In this document: piece after piece, positions 11,743-23,505 of the stretch | Numbering within the stretch: the stretch's first letter is position 1 | Layout of the letters: each line of letters begins with the position of its first letter | DNA from: Larix kaempferi | Taxonomy: Eukaryota; Streptophyta; Pinopsida; Pinales; Pinaceae | Assembly (NCBI GenBank): GCA_027924585.1 | Contig: BSBM01000964.1 | Coordinates: forward strand, 3,576,001 to 3,640,000 | DNA: 64,000 bases | Reading direction: 5' to 3' | Notes under the pieces: model-generated | What the model saw: only the letters and a program-made list of their open reading frames with translations | The model's database searches: none | What the model was told of the DNA's origin: nothing | Made by a program: the position numbers and the translations under genes

Positions 11743-12711
11743 TGACGCAAGTCGCCTTACTGGAATAAGGTTCTTACTTAACTATACACACGACACATAC
11801 CACAATCCTTACATGAACAAGGTGTAAAATGGGATGCCAGAAGTGGCTTATATTACTTCTCTCAAATCGGTTACAATGCAGAATAACTGAAAGTAAATAA
11901 CTAACTACAGTCGACCTTAGCCGTTACAATTCAGAAGTAACTATGGTGTGCTCTCTCAGTGTGTCGACCTCACCCTCTCCTGGTTCACTATGGAACTCTG
12001 AGCTATGGCTCGATCTAAACTCTCTCTCTTATCAAGATGTGTGAATCTCCATAGCTTCCTCCCCTGCTCTCTAATGCTACTGACAAAAGATCCCTGAACT
12101 AATTCCTCTCCTATGTCTTCTACCCTGCTGCTGATGTTCCTGAGACACGCATCATCCTGTTCGTCGATCCTTTCAAATCCTGCAGACCTACAACTATCAG
12201 TTCCAAGCTGTGCTACATAGCGTCTGTCCATGACGACATCTATCATGTCCTTCACCTACTTGCAATAACTGTATTAACTTCCTCAACAACCCTGAACGGT
12301 TGCGAGGTAAAGCCTTCTTGACTTTCTTCTCTTCTGACCCTGCTAAAGTAGTCGGTCACATCTCGACCTTTCTGTCAACTCAATTTCTTGAGTCCAGTAG
12401 TTCGCTAGTCCTCCCCTTCCTCTGTTCTTGGCCCTACCAAACCTATCAGGTTGTAGCTCGACCACTTTTCGACTACCTGACGTCTCGCTTTCACCTGTCA
12501 TCTATCAACCATAACCTGTCGACTCTCGACCCATCACAACATCCATTGCACGTTGCTCCAGTAGGTTGCATAACGACCGCTCCTACTCGACTTGTTGACT
12601 TCGACAAGTCAACCTACTTCCTGCACCAGTGGTCATCGGCACTCCCTCTGGTTGGATCCCTTATGTCGATTAACTTCGACTGATCTGCCTAGGTCTGATG
12701 CTCTTGCATCA
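11743..12711 (-). repeat. 3' LTR of element D (969 bp)
   Basis: Begins TGACGCAAGTC and ends CTCTTGCATCA on the plus strand, so the termini form an imperfect inverted repeat (TGAYGCAAG / CTTGCATCA) with the canonical TG...CA ends. It aligns base for base, with scattered substitutions, to 17,633-18,534; the shared run includes the words ACACGACACATACCACAAT and GTTACAATGCAGAATAACTG. Open frames within it are not genes. Confidence 0.93.
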
Positions 12712-12722
12712 GACTCCCCAGG
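12712..12722 (-). promoter_or_regulatory. polypurine tract of element D
   Basis: On the minus strand CCTGGGGAGTC lies directly before the 3' LTR start (TGATGCAAG). This is the expected position and composition of the plus-strand primer for reverse transcription. It is also read as the last codons of the chromodomain frame. Confidence 0.75.
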
Positions 12723-13990
12723 TGAAAAATAATTTGATTGCTCCATTAGTCTCCTAAAATCCTCTTCAAAAATCCATGTCACCTCCTACAATTCATCATC
12801 TTTCCAACAAACTAAGTATTCCTTCTTCTGCGAGCTACGCGTTCTCCCAACCTCGCGTTCTTCGATTACTTCTGCAATCTCTTCCTTGTGTCGATCTAGA
12901 ATCTGGTCTGTCCAGTTGATGCTTATCACTTCTTGGTTTCTGTTGCTTGACTCTTCTTCAAATTTGTACAGGTCTGAGACATTAAACATTGCTGAAATGT
13001 TCAAGTCATCCAGCAATTCCAACACATAAGCGTTGTTTGAAATCTTCTTCAAAATCCTACATGTTCCAATCTTCTTCAGCTTCAGCTTGTTGTATGTACT
13101 TGTTAGAAATATCTCCTTCCGCAAATATGCATCTAGACTAAGTCCCCTTCCGTGAACGACTGTAGCCTCTTCTTCTTGTCGGCCCTCAACTTGTATGCCG
13201 CATTACTCTTTTCTATGTGCTTTTGCCATTTTCATGAAATTCATGCATATGTTCTACGAATGATTCTGCATCCGCACTCTTTTTGACTTCTGTCGACAAC
13301 TTGACCAAATCAACCACTCCATGTGGGCTTCTCCCCTGAACAATCTGGAATGGATTCAACCCCTTTGACCGATTCACAGAATTGTTGTATGCAAACTCTT
13401 CCTATGCCAAAACATTTTCCCATTGCTTGGGTCTGTCAGCTTCTAGACATCTTAGAAGGTTTCCCAAACTTCTGTTCACCACCTCGGTCTTCTCCTCTAT
13501 CTACGGATGGTGCACCAAGCTAAACTGCAACTTCGTGTCCAGTTTCTTCCATAGGGTTCTCCATAAATGCTCCATAAACTTGGTATCTCGATCTGACATG
13601 ATACTCTTTGGAAACCCATGTAATATGACTATCTCCTTGAAGAATAGTACAATAATCCCTATGGCATCACTTGTCTTTTTACATGGAATGAAGTGTGCCA
13701 TCTTCGAAAACCTGTCGACTACAACAAATATTGAGTAGCTTCCTTGTTGTGTCTTCGATAATCCTAACACAAAATCCATGCTAAGATGCTGCCAAGGGGT
13801 ATCTGGTACTCGAAATGGTGTATACAACCCCGTGTTTTGACTTCTCCCCTTTTCCAACTGGAAAACTCAATATTGTCGAACCCACTTTCTGACATCGGTC
13901 GTCATCGCCGGCTAGAAATACTTTTCTTCGACCAATGCTATTTTGTCGATGCCAAAATTTCCTGCTAATCTGCCATTATGTAACTCTCAG
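12723..13990 (-). pseudogene. integrase with C-terminal chromodomain, element D
   Basis: Inserts the cDNA into chromatin; the chromodomain of such elements is thought to guide insertion to marked nucleosomes. Minus strand: zinc-finger remnant with HNGRLAGN and RQYCVFQ (second Cys of the CX2C pair changed), catalytic core from 13,857 with [13 protein letters not shown] (first Asp), [23 protein letters not shown] (second Asp), then a stop after VHHP, and in the continuing frame KTEVVNRSLGNLL with the catalytic Glu present. The last part (12,786-13,124) reads LKKISNNAYVLEL...NVSDLY and then the chromodomain AEVIEERE...KKEYLVCWK, whose final strand EVTWIFEEDF follows a stop. Stops at several points make it non-functional. 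Confidence 0.85.
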
Positions 13991-14640
13991 ATTAGGTTCT
14001 CTCTTACTAATCCTCTCGGAATACAAAGCTGACTTCCCCAAAACATATAGTCTTCTTGAATGAAATAATTCAAGTATGGGGTTTTGTCAATACTCCAAGG
14101 TTCACGACAAGCCTTCCATGCTTTCGAAAAATCCTTGTCAGTCTCATACTCTGTCTTTATCGACTCTATCCCCATTGCCTGAACTGTCGTCGTGTTCAGT
14201 AGTGCAACTCTCCTACTCAATGCATTGGCAACTTTGTTTGACTTGCTTGATCTATGCCGCAACATGAATGTATACCTCTGAAGTAGCTCCACCCATTTCA
14301 TGTGTCGCTGGTCTAATTTCGCCTGTGTGTTTAGATACCTTAGTGCTTGGTGATGTTTGTACAACACAAATTCCTTGGGCAACAGATAATGCCTCCACTT
14401 CTTCAATGCTTGGATGATAACATAAAATTCCTGGTCGTAGACCGAATACTTCCGCTTTGCTCCATTCAGCTTTTCACAAAAAATGCAATTGGCTAGCCTT
14501 CCTAGCTCAACACTGCTCCAATTTTCGTTCCACTAGCATCACAATCGACCTGGAAAACTTTGTGAAAGTACGGGAACACTAACACTGGGCTCTCAGTGAC
14601 ATTTTCCTTCAACTCGTTGAAATCTCTCTGGGCCGTGTCC
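13987..14640 (-). pseudogene. RNase H domain of element D
   Basis: Degrades the RNA strand during reverse transcription. Visible on the minus strand: VFQVDCDASGTKIGAVL (about 14,505-14,555, the first acidic motif), and after a shift the block WRHYLLPKEFVLYKHHQALRYLN, KWVELLQRYTFMLRHRSSKSNKVANALSRR (about 14,215-14,310), the usual gypsy RNase H tail with the N.VANALSR motif. It continues from RT and runs into the integrase zinc finger. A frame break near 14,410-14,500 separates the two parts. Confidence 0.82.
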
Positions 14641-15464
14641 GTCCACTTGAACTTGCCCTTTCTCATGCATTTTGTCAATGGTGCACATATCCGACTGAAT
14701 CCTAGAGTGAACTTCCTGTAGAAACTGGAAAGTCCATGGAAACTTCTTACTCCAGTCGTACTTATCGGTTCCGGAAAATCCACTATTGCCTTCACCTTCT
14801 CTGGGTCCACTACCAACCCTTTACTCAAGATTACAAACCCCAAGTACACCAACTCCTTCTTCATGAAGAAGCACTTTTGCAGGTTCATCATCAACTTCTG
14901 CTCCTGCAATCTCTACAATACTTGTCGAATGTGCCCTAAGTGTTCTGCCTTGGTTCGACTGAAAATCAGAATGTCATCTAAGTAGACTACGACAAACTTT
15001 CCCAAGAATGGTTTCAACACCTCATTCATCAATATCATGAATGTGTTGGGAGCATTGGTCAATCCAAATGGCATGACTAACCACTCGTACAACCCTTCAT
15101 TTGTTTTGAATGCTATCTTCCATTCATCTCCATCTCTAACTCGGATCTGGTGATAGCCACTCTTCAGGTCTATCTTTGTGAAGTATGTCTCTCTACTCAG
15201 GAAATCCATCAAGTCATCCATTCTCGAAAATGGAAACCGATACTTGATCGTGATCCTATTGATGGATCTAGAGTCCGTACACATTCTACATTCTCCACCC
15301 TTCTTTGGCGTCAATACTGCTGGTACTGCATATGGGCTCAAACTCTCTTTGATTAACCCTCTGTCCAACAACTCTTGGACCTATCGGTTGAGTTCCTATC
15401 CCTCCGTCGGATGCATCCTATATGGTGCCTTGTTTGGCAGACTCAACCCTAGAATTAAGTCAAT
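14641..15464 (-). pseudogene. reverse transcriptase of element D (YLDD box intact)
   Basis: Copies genomic RNA into DNA. The best preserved coding segment of D: an open run of 152 codons starting at 15,371 with [68 protein letters not shown] and [12 protein letters not shown], i.e. all palm/finger motifs including the catalytic Y-L-D-D at 14,973-14,984. The thumb follows in the next segment (ELVYLGFVILSKGLVVDPEK, SFHGLSSFYRKF). A stop near 14,911 and one upstream at 15,372-15,400 break the polyprotein. Confidence 0.9.
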
Positions 15465-16150
15465 CTAATGGGATATACTCCTTGTCGACGACAATCTCAT
15501 CAGTTTCTCATCAGGCATTATGTCACCAAACTCTTCGAGCAACTCCTTGAATTCGACCGGAATATCCTCCTCCCTAGTCGTTCTCTCGACACATGGTCCT
15601 TTTGGAATGATCGCAAAACATCCCGACTGTCTTTCCTCTTCCACGAGGAATTCTTTCACGGTGCTCATCAACACTCACTTTTCCCAAAGGTTGCTCTCAC
15701 CATGCTTGTTGTTCACTTACTCCTCCAACCTCAGCTTAAGAGTCCTTTTCATGCTATTTTTCCACACTGTGACTGTGATTGCTCGACCATCATAGATCAT
15801 TTTCCGATTGTATTACCATGGTCTCCCTAACAACAGATGGCATGCATCCATTGGGACTACATCGCACAATACACTGTCTTCAAATCCTTCAACTCGAAAG
15901 TTGATCAAGCACTATCTTGTCACCTCGACATGGTGTCCCCTCTGCAACCATGAGATCTTGTAGGGGTGTGGGTGTTCTCGACACTTCAACCCGACCTTGT
16001 CGATGACTTCTGTCAACATAAGATTCTCCAAGCTCCCACCATCAGCTATGGTTTTGCAATGCCATTCGCCGATCCACACCTTTGTTCGAAAAATCGCCTT
16101 CCATTGTGTCGGCTCCATTGGGTCGCGTTGATCTTCCTGGATCAAAGCTC
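15465..16150 (-). pseudogene. retropepsin-like protease and linker of element D
   Basis: Minus-strand frame from about 16,145: KTIADGGSLENLM (active-site type D-G-G at the position of D-S/T-G), KVGLKCREHPHPYKISWLQ, GHHVEV, VLCDVVPMDACHLLLGRPW, then a stop, YNRKMIYDGRAITVTV. This is the protease pattern of several plant chromoviruses. The downstream frame 15,465-15,674 is the linker to RT (VEFKELLEEFGDIMPDE). Stops after TR and after GRPW interrupt it. Confidence 0.8.
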
Positions 16151-16269
16151 TCTAAACCATCAGATTTTAGTTCTTCCTCTTCTCACCTCCAACGCTGTTG
16201 GATGCCGACTCTTCCCTCTCGTTGACTTGTTCATCTTTTCAACATATGGGCTTCGACTCCTCTACAGCA

Positions 16270-17341
16270 CGTAGGTTTCCTGGGCACTCATATGCCTTGT
16301 GTCCCATTCCTCGACACTTGTAATAGATTATGGCTAGTCTGTTAGCTCCCTTTCTGCCGGATGGACCACTTTGACTATATTCACCTTGACCACGGTTCTC
16401 ACGACCATCGCATCGATTTTCTTGCGCTTTCTCTCTTGTCGATGTTCCTTCAGCATGTCAACTATCTTCGGCATTTACTTTCTTGTACCCGCTACTTTGG
16501 ACTTTCGCGGAGATAGTTTTTGTGCCTCGACCAATCATCCTTCCCCTGGTCATTGCGGATTTCGTCGATAATTTCTCTTCTGCCTTCAGAGCTAACTGGT
16601 AGGCTTCGTCGACTACTTTGAATCTTGACATGCTCAGTTCATCCTGAATAGCATATTTTAAGCCGTTCACATATCTGGTGACAGCTTCTTCCCCCTCATC
16701 GATTTAACCCGACCGAATCAAGAATTGGTAGAACTCCTTCATGTACTCCTTCATGGTTATCTCTTTCTGCAGAAAGTTCTGCAACTTTTTGAACAAGGAA
16801 ATCACATAGCCGTTCGACAAGAACTTCCCCTTCAACTTGGCGACCATTTTGTCCCACTTGACTTGATTTTATCCTTGCCTTTCTTGACTCTATCAACCTG
16901 TACATTGTCCCACCACAATGAGGGATGACCTTTCAACCTCAGACATGCAGTCTTAACCCGTTTAGGGTCCTCAATCTACTCTATGTCGAAATATTTCTCC
17001 ATTTTTCTGAACCAGTCGATCAAATCTTCTAGGTCCAGGCTTCTCGACTACATACACACATCTATCTTTTCCTGACCTCTCATATCCATCAGAAACTTGA
17101 TTAGCTTTTCTTCTGGTTCTTATACGGCTTCTTCTCGGGCTTCCACTTCTTCAACTTCCTCTTCGTTGTGGTCTAACGCCTCAGGAACACAACCACGCCT
17201 TTGTCTTTCCTTGATTGCTATGAATTCATTTGTGAAGGTTCGCATTGTTCTGATGCATTCGTCGAACATCTCACGATCCACCGTGACGGCTGCTACGCGA
17301 CGCGCTCTTCATCCTCTTACATTAACGCTTCTATGAGACAT
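16270..17341 (-). pseudogene. gag of element D with defective zinc knuckle
   Basis: Start Met at 17,341 (first Met after the leader): MSHRSVNVRG, then a stop. Further in: LDLEDLIDWFRKMEKYFDIE, KRVKTACLRLKGHPSLWWDNV (about 16,880-17,040), the capsid core; then a linker FKVVDEAYQLALKAEEKL; and the knuckle at 16,284-16,325 reading Y-Y-K-C-R-G-M-G-H-K-A-Y-E-C-P, where the first Cys of CX2CX4HX4C is Tyr. Multiple frameshifts occur around 16,700-16,900. Confidence 0.8.
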
Positions 17342-17491
17342 TTTCAACCTCTGCTGAAACTCCCACGCATCCAATCGCAACCGGACTTAAACAAGTCATG
17401 CACGATTCTACCCAACCTCAACTGGAATTGTTTAACACACTTACAGGCTCAAAATCACGGATGTCCGTAAAAATCTAAGTATTTTTCAGCA

Positions 17492-17630
17492 CTGATACCA
17501 ACTGACGCAAGTCAGGTTGGTATAGTCGTCTTCTCAACCAGACTCGCTTCCGGGCTCTGATACCAACTGACACAAGTTAGGTTGGTATAGTCGTCTTCTC
17601 AACCAGACTCGCTTTCGGGCTCTGATACCA
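17492..17630 (-). promoter_or_regulatory. primer-binding site of element D, present three times at 65-bp spacing
   Basis: CTGATACCA occurs at 17,492-17,500, 17,557-17,565 and 17,622-17,630, exactly 65 bp apart. The last copy, GCTCTGATACCA, is two bases from the LTR and on the minus strand is TGGTATCAGAGC, complementary to the 3' end of plant initiator tRNA-Met. Each of the two inner copies is followed by ACTGACRCAAGT, resembling the LTR terminus, then GGTTGGTATAGTCGTC. Confidence 0.85.
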
Positions 17631-17632
17631 TT

Positions 17633-18534
17633 TGATGCAAGTAGCCTTACTAGAATAAGGTTCTTGCTTAACTATACACACGACACATACCACAATGATT
17701 ACATGAACAAGGTGTAAAACAAGATGCCAGAAGTGTCTTATATTACTTCTCTAAAATCGGTTACAATGCAGAATAACTGAAAGTAAATAACTAACTATAG
17801 TCGGCCTCAACCGTTACAATTCAGAAGTAACTGGGGTGTGCTCTCTCAGTGTGTTGACCTCACCCTCTCTTGGTTCACTGCAGAACTCTGAGCTATGGAT
17901 CAATCTCAACTCTCTCTATTATTAGGCTATGTGACTCTCCACAGCTTCCTTTGCTGCTCTCTGATGTTGCTGACCAAGGATCACTGAACTGATTATTCTC
18001 CTTCGTCTTCTACCTTGCTGCTACAGTTCCCGAGACATGCATCCTCCTATCCTCCGATCCTTCCAAATTCTGTGGACCTGCAACTGTCAGTTCCCAGCCG
18101 TGCTGCATATCCTTTGTCCTTGATGACATTTGTCACGTCCTTCACCTACCTGCAATAACTGTATTAACTTCCTCAGCAACCCCGAATGGCTACCAGGTAT
18201 AGTCTTCTTGACATTCTGCTCTTCTGACCCTGCTATAGTAGTTGGTCACATCTCGACCTTTTTGTCAACTCAATTTCTTGACTCCAGAGGTTCGCCAGTC
18301 CTCCCCTTCCTCCATGCTTGGGTCCGCCAGACCTATCAGGTCGTAGCTCAACCACTTGTCGACTACTCGACATCTTGGTTTCACCTGTCGCCGGTCGACC
18401 ATAACTTGTCGACTCTCGACCTATCACAATATCCGTTGCGTGTTGTTCCGATCGATTGCATATTGACTACTCCTGCTCGACTTGTTGACTTCGACAAGTC
18501 AACCTGCTTCCGCACCAGTGGTCATCGGCACTCC
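17633..18534 (-). repeat. 5' LTR of element D, outer end missing
   Basis: Starts TGATGCAAGTAGCC and aligns to the 3' LTR (11,743-12,711) until GGTCATCGGCACTCC at 18,534, after which the match stops abruptly and protease sequence of element C begins. The last roughly 75 bp of the LTR, including the CA end, are therefore deleted. Several substitutions per line relative to its partner show it is not recent. Confidence 0.9.
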
Positions 18535-18815
18535 ATATTGAAAATTTCTTAAGATGCAACCCTACAATTCTACAACTTGGAGACACTTCGATTATTTCTC
18601 TAGATGGAATATTAGAAGACATTCTACTTACCATAGATTCATGGCATTATCCTGCTGATTTCATTGTCATCCATAATAAAGATAAACTAAGTGGGTACCC
18701 TCTTATACATGGGATGCCCTGCCTTGCAATAGTCGATGCACATATATTTGTAGGTATGGGGACATGACCATTGCGGATGGAATAGAAATGAAGGCATTAA
18801 ACCTATAATTGATGC
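18535..18815 (+). pseudogene. retropepsin of element C (3' half of the split element)
   Basis: Plus-strand frame immediately right of element D: LGDTSIISLDGILEDILL, SWHYPADFIVI, SGYPLIHGMPCLAIVDAHI, then after a +1 shift RYGDMTIADGIEMKALNL. This matches the middle and end of a gypsy retropepsin of the type with LGVLEDV and P.ILGRPFLATA.A motifs. The N-terminal active-site segment is not present on either side, so a piece was lost, probably with the LTR end. After about 18,815 nothing coding is seen; RT and integrase of C are absent. Confidence 0.72.
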
Positions 18816-21800
18816 ACATATATGTTGTAGTCAATTTTTTGATTGGATGAGGACACTTCCAATGGGAAATAAATCCATGAAAGAGCAATTTTAATTATCA
18901 ATATATAAATTTAAATAAACTTAATTTATAAAATTAAAATTTCTACAATTGCCACGTATATAGTACGTATATAGTAGTACAAGAGAAACTCACAAGGCAA
19001 CATTATATAATATATAATGCACTGTGAATCTCATTCACTATGTCACACATTTGTTACGGAATTCATTAGGTTTCCTATCCACCTCTCAGAAGCATATACT
19101 CCGGAGGAACCCACTTGCCCTACCATCTTACTTCCCTCATCTGAGGACGGGCCGTCACTAGTTCATTCTGCACCGATCCATTTGCATGAGGTACCTTGTT
19201 TTTATTAAGTTTCAATATCTAGTCAAACTCATAAACCAATCTAATAACCTAATTGTTGTACATTTTTAAAGACAAACTTTCTACCATTGTCACCATAACT
19301 TGGGATTTGCATCCTATTCAATTTTTAAACTAATTACATTCGATAAATACAACACGTGGATAAATAATGTTTATATAGATTTCAAACTATAGGTATTTTA
19401 AGCAGTAAACTATATGCAATTAATTACTTTCGATAAATAAAGCACCTGGATAAATATGGATAAATATGTTTATATAGTTTTCAAGCTATATGTATTTAAA
19501 TTTTAAACTAACAATTTCCATTCTATATGGTCTGGCTTCAAAGTTATTTCACGTAGAATTTATGAAGAAGTCGCATGGCATGGGAGAAATCACGTGACTC
19601 CTAAGTTAGGGGAAATATATTTAATTTAAATGATTATATAAGAAAATTTCCAAATTAAAGGTACTTTAGATTTCTAAATATTTTGTAAATAACGCAATGG
19701 TATATATTTTGTAATAATTAATAATAAAATGTGAGAAGCCATGCGTACAAGGAGGCCTTAATGGACGCCGAAGATAAGCATTGATTAAAAAAGACCACAC
19801 ACAACATTAATATATATTTTTAAATGAATTGGAAAACTATCAAAATGATTGATTTTTTAGAAAAAAGAAAATACAACATTAATATATATTTTTAGATCGA
19901 TTGATAAATCATCATAACGATTTGGAAAATCATAACGTTCACTGACAACGATTTCCTACATGGTCGTGTGGCCAATTGAATACGACATGCATGATGGAAA
20001 CCTATCACTACAAATTACATAACCGTACGTTTTAATTGAAAATCTACCACTTGTGGAACCAGGGATCAAATTTGAAGGGTAGGGTCCCATTTCACTTTGA
20101 AGGGCTATGAGATATTGAACCCTTCAATGTTGACATGTAAAAATAAATAATTCTTTTCATTTGAAAATGTAATTATATATCAAAATTAAATAAAAGTAAT
20201 GTAATTAAATTCTTTAATATAGTAATAATATTTGCAATATTCAGTTTTAAGATTTTAATAAACAATGTTTATAATAGATTGTTTGTTTTGAAAAAAAATA
20301 TTCAATGGCATTTAGAATGTAAGAGCTCTATCAATCCCATAAAAATCTAAGTAGTTTTTACTCTTCCAAATAATGTCAATAGAAAAAGATTTTTATTTTT
20401 CTTAAACTTTACCAAAATCATTTTGAAATTGAGAAAAAACTACAATATCATAACTCAAAAATCACAACAAAATAACATAATATGATATATGCAAAGTGTG
20501 AGCCTCTAATAGCTACAATTCGCAGTTCTACCCTTCTTCAAACTTCGTTTGGTTGTGCTCACTAGTCATAAAGATAGGGCATTTGGTTGTGCTAACCGGT
20601 AAGGATAGGGTAATTTAGAAGTGAAGGAAAAAATCATGGAAATATTGAAAATAAACATATTAATAATGAAAATAACTAATTGGATAAAAGAAGACATTAT
20701 TTTAAATTTTAAATTTGCAAGAAAAACAATTGAAAAGTAAAAGCAAAATATTGAAAAGATTCTCAATCTAAAGAAGAGTTTGTTAATGATGGTTGCACCA
20801 AACCAATATTCATGGCAATTGATAAATTGAAGCTATTTCAATATTGATCTTGGAAAAAACCACCAAAAAGAACAAGATATTAATGTTTAATTTATCTCAA
20901 AATTGAGTTAAGTGGGTTTGTAAATGAATTTTTTTGAAAAAGAGTTGTCTAAAAATTTGAGGACTTTACTTTTCATTCTTCATAATTCATAATAGATTCA
21001 TCTCTCTCAAAATCCCCATTTAGGACCTACAAAAACCCTGATTGTGATATCTCAACCCCTTATTTTTACTATGCCAACATTTCCAACAAACTTTTCGAAA
21101 AAACCAATATGTTAAGAAAAAATACGTACAAATCATATAAACCATGTTGAGATTGATATCTATGAAGATTTCTTACAGAGTTATTATTACATGAATTTTT
21201 ATTTTTTAAGAAAAGGGTAATGCCAGAAGGAAAACATGGGTTAGAGAGTGCTAGTCTAGTGTATTCATTTTTCTACCTTAAAAATTGCAAGAAACCAGAT
21301 TTTACAATTGCTCCTACAAGTTAAATTGAATTCAACTAAAACATGTAAGTTAAGTATTTTACTTCAAGTAGGAGATAATCTCCTTCAAGGATTTTACAGA
21401 TAAATAAAAATTTAAGGCAAATTTCCATTTCGTTTGCACCTAAATTTTTTAGGTCAAGTTAAACCAAAAGAAAATCAAAATTAGGTCTCGAACTGAAATT
21501 TAAACTAAAATTATTTTAATCACCATTGGCAAACATCCGAATTATTTTAAACGCAAAGAAACTTCTTATAAGAGGTTCAATGTTAAATCTAGCATGCTTA
21601 TTTTAAGCATAACGTTCAAGAAAAGGGGAACTGTGGTTACCTTGGTGTCCAAACTTAGTGAAAATATCCAACGAACAGTAAATGATGGACTACGAACTTG
21701 CAACAACATCCAATTTGATCCACAACAAAGTAGACCCGAGTTGTAACTTTAATATTTAAATAGCTTTAATCCAGAAGAGAAAACTGCAAAAAATAATGTT

Positions 21801-23329
21801 AAGTAGCTCAAATTTTATAGCTAAGCAAATGTCACTCCGTCTGATCAAATAAATCTACAATCTAAAAACAGAGCAGAACATTTCAACTTGAAGGGACAGC
21901 TGACAGTCCTAGGAACTACAAAACGTAACATGTGCAAAGGGATGGAGAAAATCAACATATCTCAATGAAAGCAAATAGAAAAAGGGTCAAATATTACCCT
22001 CTAAATTCTAGTGAGGAGTGGATCTTCCCTTTGAAACTCCATCCAACAGATGCAGTCCAGACTTGAATGTATAAATGCAACCCTGTTGTTGAATGTGCAT
22101 TCGACCACCACATTTCCACACTTGTAACCTGTTATTCCAATCTTCGAAGAAATGTTGTAGTTTTTGTCTTCATCCTCCACATGATGGCCAAATTTATACT
22201 CAGTCAGTGAACTACCCAATCACATGGACTTACCACTAGCCAAGCCTTGCCTTAGATACAACAATGTCACCGCTCACCAGTGATCACAAAGAAATGCTCA
22301 AATCCTAAAGAGAGAACTTTCTCTGGTAAGGATTAGAAGCTGAAACCATAGAAATACTTACATTGCAAAAATTTCTCTGTTAAGGATTGAAAGTTACAAT
22401 GCAATCTCAATAAAGATAAAACCCCACAAAATTAGCATTAGTTTTGTCCAATGTCGATTGTGAGTTATCATACGAGCTATGAGCAATGAAGTAGCAAAAC
22501 CCACCTAAATATCAACAAAAAAAAACCAAAAAAAACCATTGGGTATCAAAATCTATCCCTAACTACAACACCCAAGACACTAAAACAAGCTAACATCTCG
22601 GCATTGAAGAATCCCAATAATCTATACAACCCAAAATCTAGATATCTACTAGAAATTCTCAATGAAATGGATGCAAAAATACATCCACGGTTCCACCTAC
22701 TCTAGCACCTTGCTCTTCTCCTATTTCTTCTCTCGTTGACGCAAAAATAGCTCAACTAGATCTACTACCTTGTTCTTCTCTGGGGTAGGACCTCTGTTAA
22801 ATTGTTATCCCATGTAAGTTATCAAATCTATTCACGATCCTAGCATTTAGTTTCACATCCTATACTCAAGTTTGATCACATGAAGAAGAAGATGGAAAAC
22901 CGAGTTGGCAGCCTCTCAGACCGAGATTTAATTAAGTTTAGTGATGCCATTAAATGCTTTTCACACTTAATCAAACACATAACTTAGTAACTTGTAAGCT
23001 AAGACAATAAGATCATATTAGCAATAACAATGCCGACCATCCAATCGAGTCACTTGACACATGTTGCCAACTCACCGAGCCCGCTCTTCCCACTAGGACG
23101 AAGGTCAAAGGGAACTGGGTAGTCTCCAACTCCCTAGACTCCGAGTCTCCCACTAAATCAGTGATAACCCTTGGACAGGGAAAATTCGGAGCTGCCCTTC
23201 TGTTGCAAATTTACACAGGCGTGTTGAATTTCATTATTGAAAGGCTTCACATAAAATTAACTTTTTTTTGCATGGTAAAATTCATCTTGGCCTTCTATGA
23301 CAGGTAAAATGGCCTTTGAAGGGCACTGA
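18816..23329. other. AT-rich region without recognised gene
   Basis: Long stretch of poly-A/T-rich sequence. I found no retroelement motif and no convincing exon. 19,017-19,208 and 22,001-22,219 (minus) have open frames with fairly normal amino-acid composition but match no family I recognise. One short repeat (19,533-19,688) is shared with 36,271-36,431. Confidence 0.45.
19533..19688 (+). repeat. dispersed repeat R1, copy 1
   Basis: TGGCTTCAAAGTTATTTC, GTAGAATTTATGAAGAAGTC, GGCATGG, GTGACTCCTAAGTTAGGG, ATTATATAAGAAAATTTC and AATTAAAGGTACTTTA occur in the same order and orientation here and at 36,271-36,431. This copy lacks about 20 bases present in the other after GAAGTC. Nature unknown (fragment of an LTR, MITE or duplicated unique DNA). 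Confidence 0.85.
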
Positions 23330-23349
23330 AGGCTTCAAATTTGAAGCCT
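23330..23349. repeat. 20-bp perfect palindrome
   Basis: AGGCTTCAAATTTGAAGCCT equals its own reverse complement. It lies 157 bp before the TTACCGTTGGA array and follows GGGCACTGA. Could be chance in AT-rich DNA, but perfect 20-mers are uncommon. Confidence 0.9.
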
Positions 23350-23505
23350 GTGTGGAGCTGTCATCGTTCATTCTTTCCCTTAATTAATTAGACTGTTATA
23401 GATATATTAGTTTAAGAGGTAAAAAATGTAAAAAGACACGTGTAATACAAATAAAGTGAAATCGGGAAAATGCTTTTACCATTTAAAGGAAAATGCAAAA
23501 AAAGA

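Larger units (their letters stand above)
11743..18534 (-). mobile_element. Element D: minus-strand Ty3/gypsy chromovirus with both LTRs, inserted into element C
   Basis: Full layout on the minus strand: 5' LTR (17,633-18,534), PBS next to the LTR (17,619-17,630), gag, protease, RT, RNase H, integrase, chromodomain, polypurine tract (12,712-12,722), 3' LTR (11,743-12,711). The pol order with integrase last and a chromodomain at its C-terminus defines a chromovirus. RT keeps its Y-L-D-D box, but every ORF carries stops or shifts. The 5' LTR lacks about 75 bp at its outer end, so a target-site duplication cannot be read. The element separates gag and protease of element C. Confidence 0.9.

Noticed and set aside
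17492-17630. Reading the 65-bp repeats as a CRISPR array
   Set aside because: Contiguous duplications of a tRNA-complementary site beside an LTR in a eukaryotic retroelement; no repeat-spacer structure.
19017-19208. Plus-strand open frame of 63 codons after the C protease
   Set aside because: No link to retroelement proteins or known exons; AT-rich flanks, no supporting context.
22001-22219. Minus-strand open frame of 72 codons with ordinary composition
   Set aside because: No family recognised, no convincing splice signals or neighbouring exons; kept only as an unassigned open frame.
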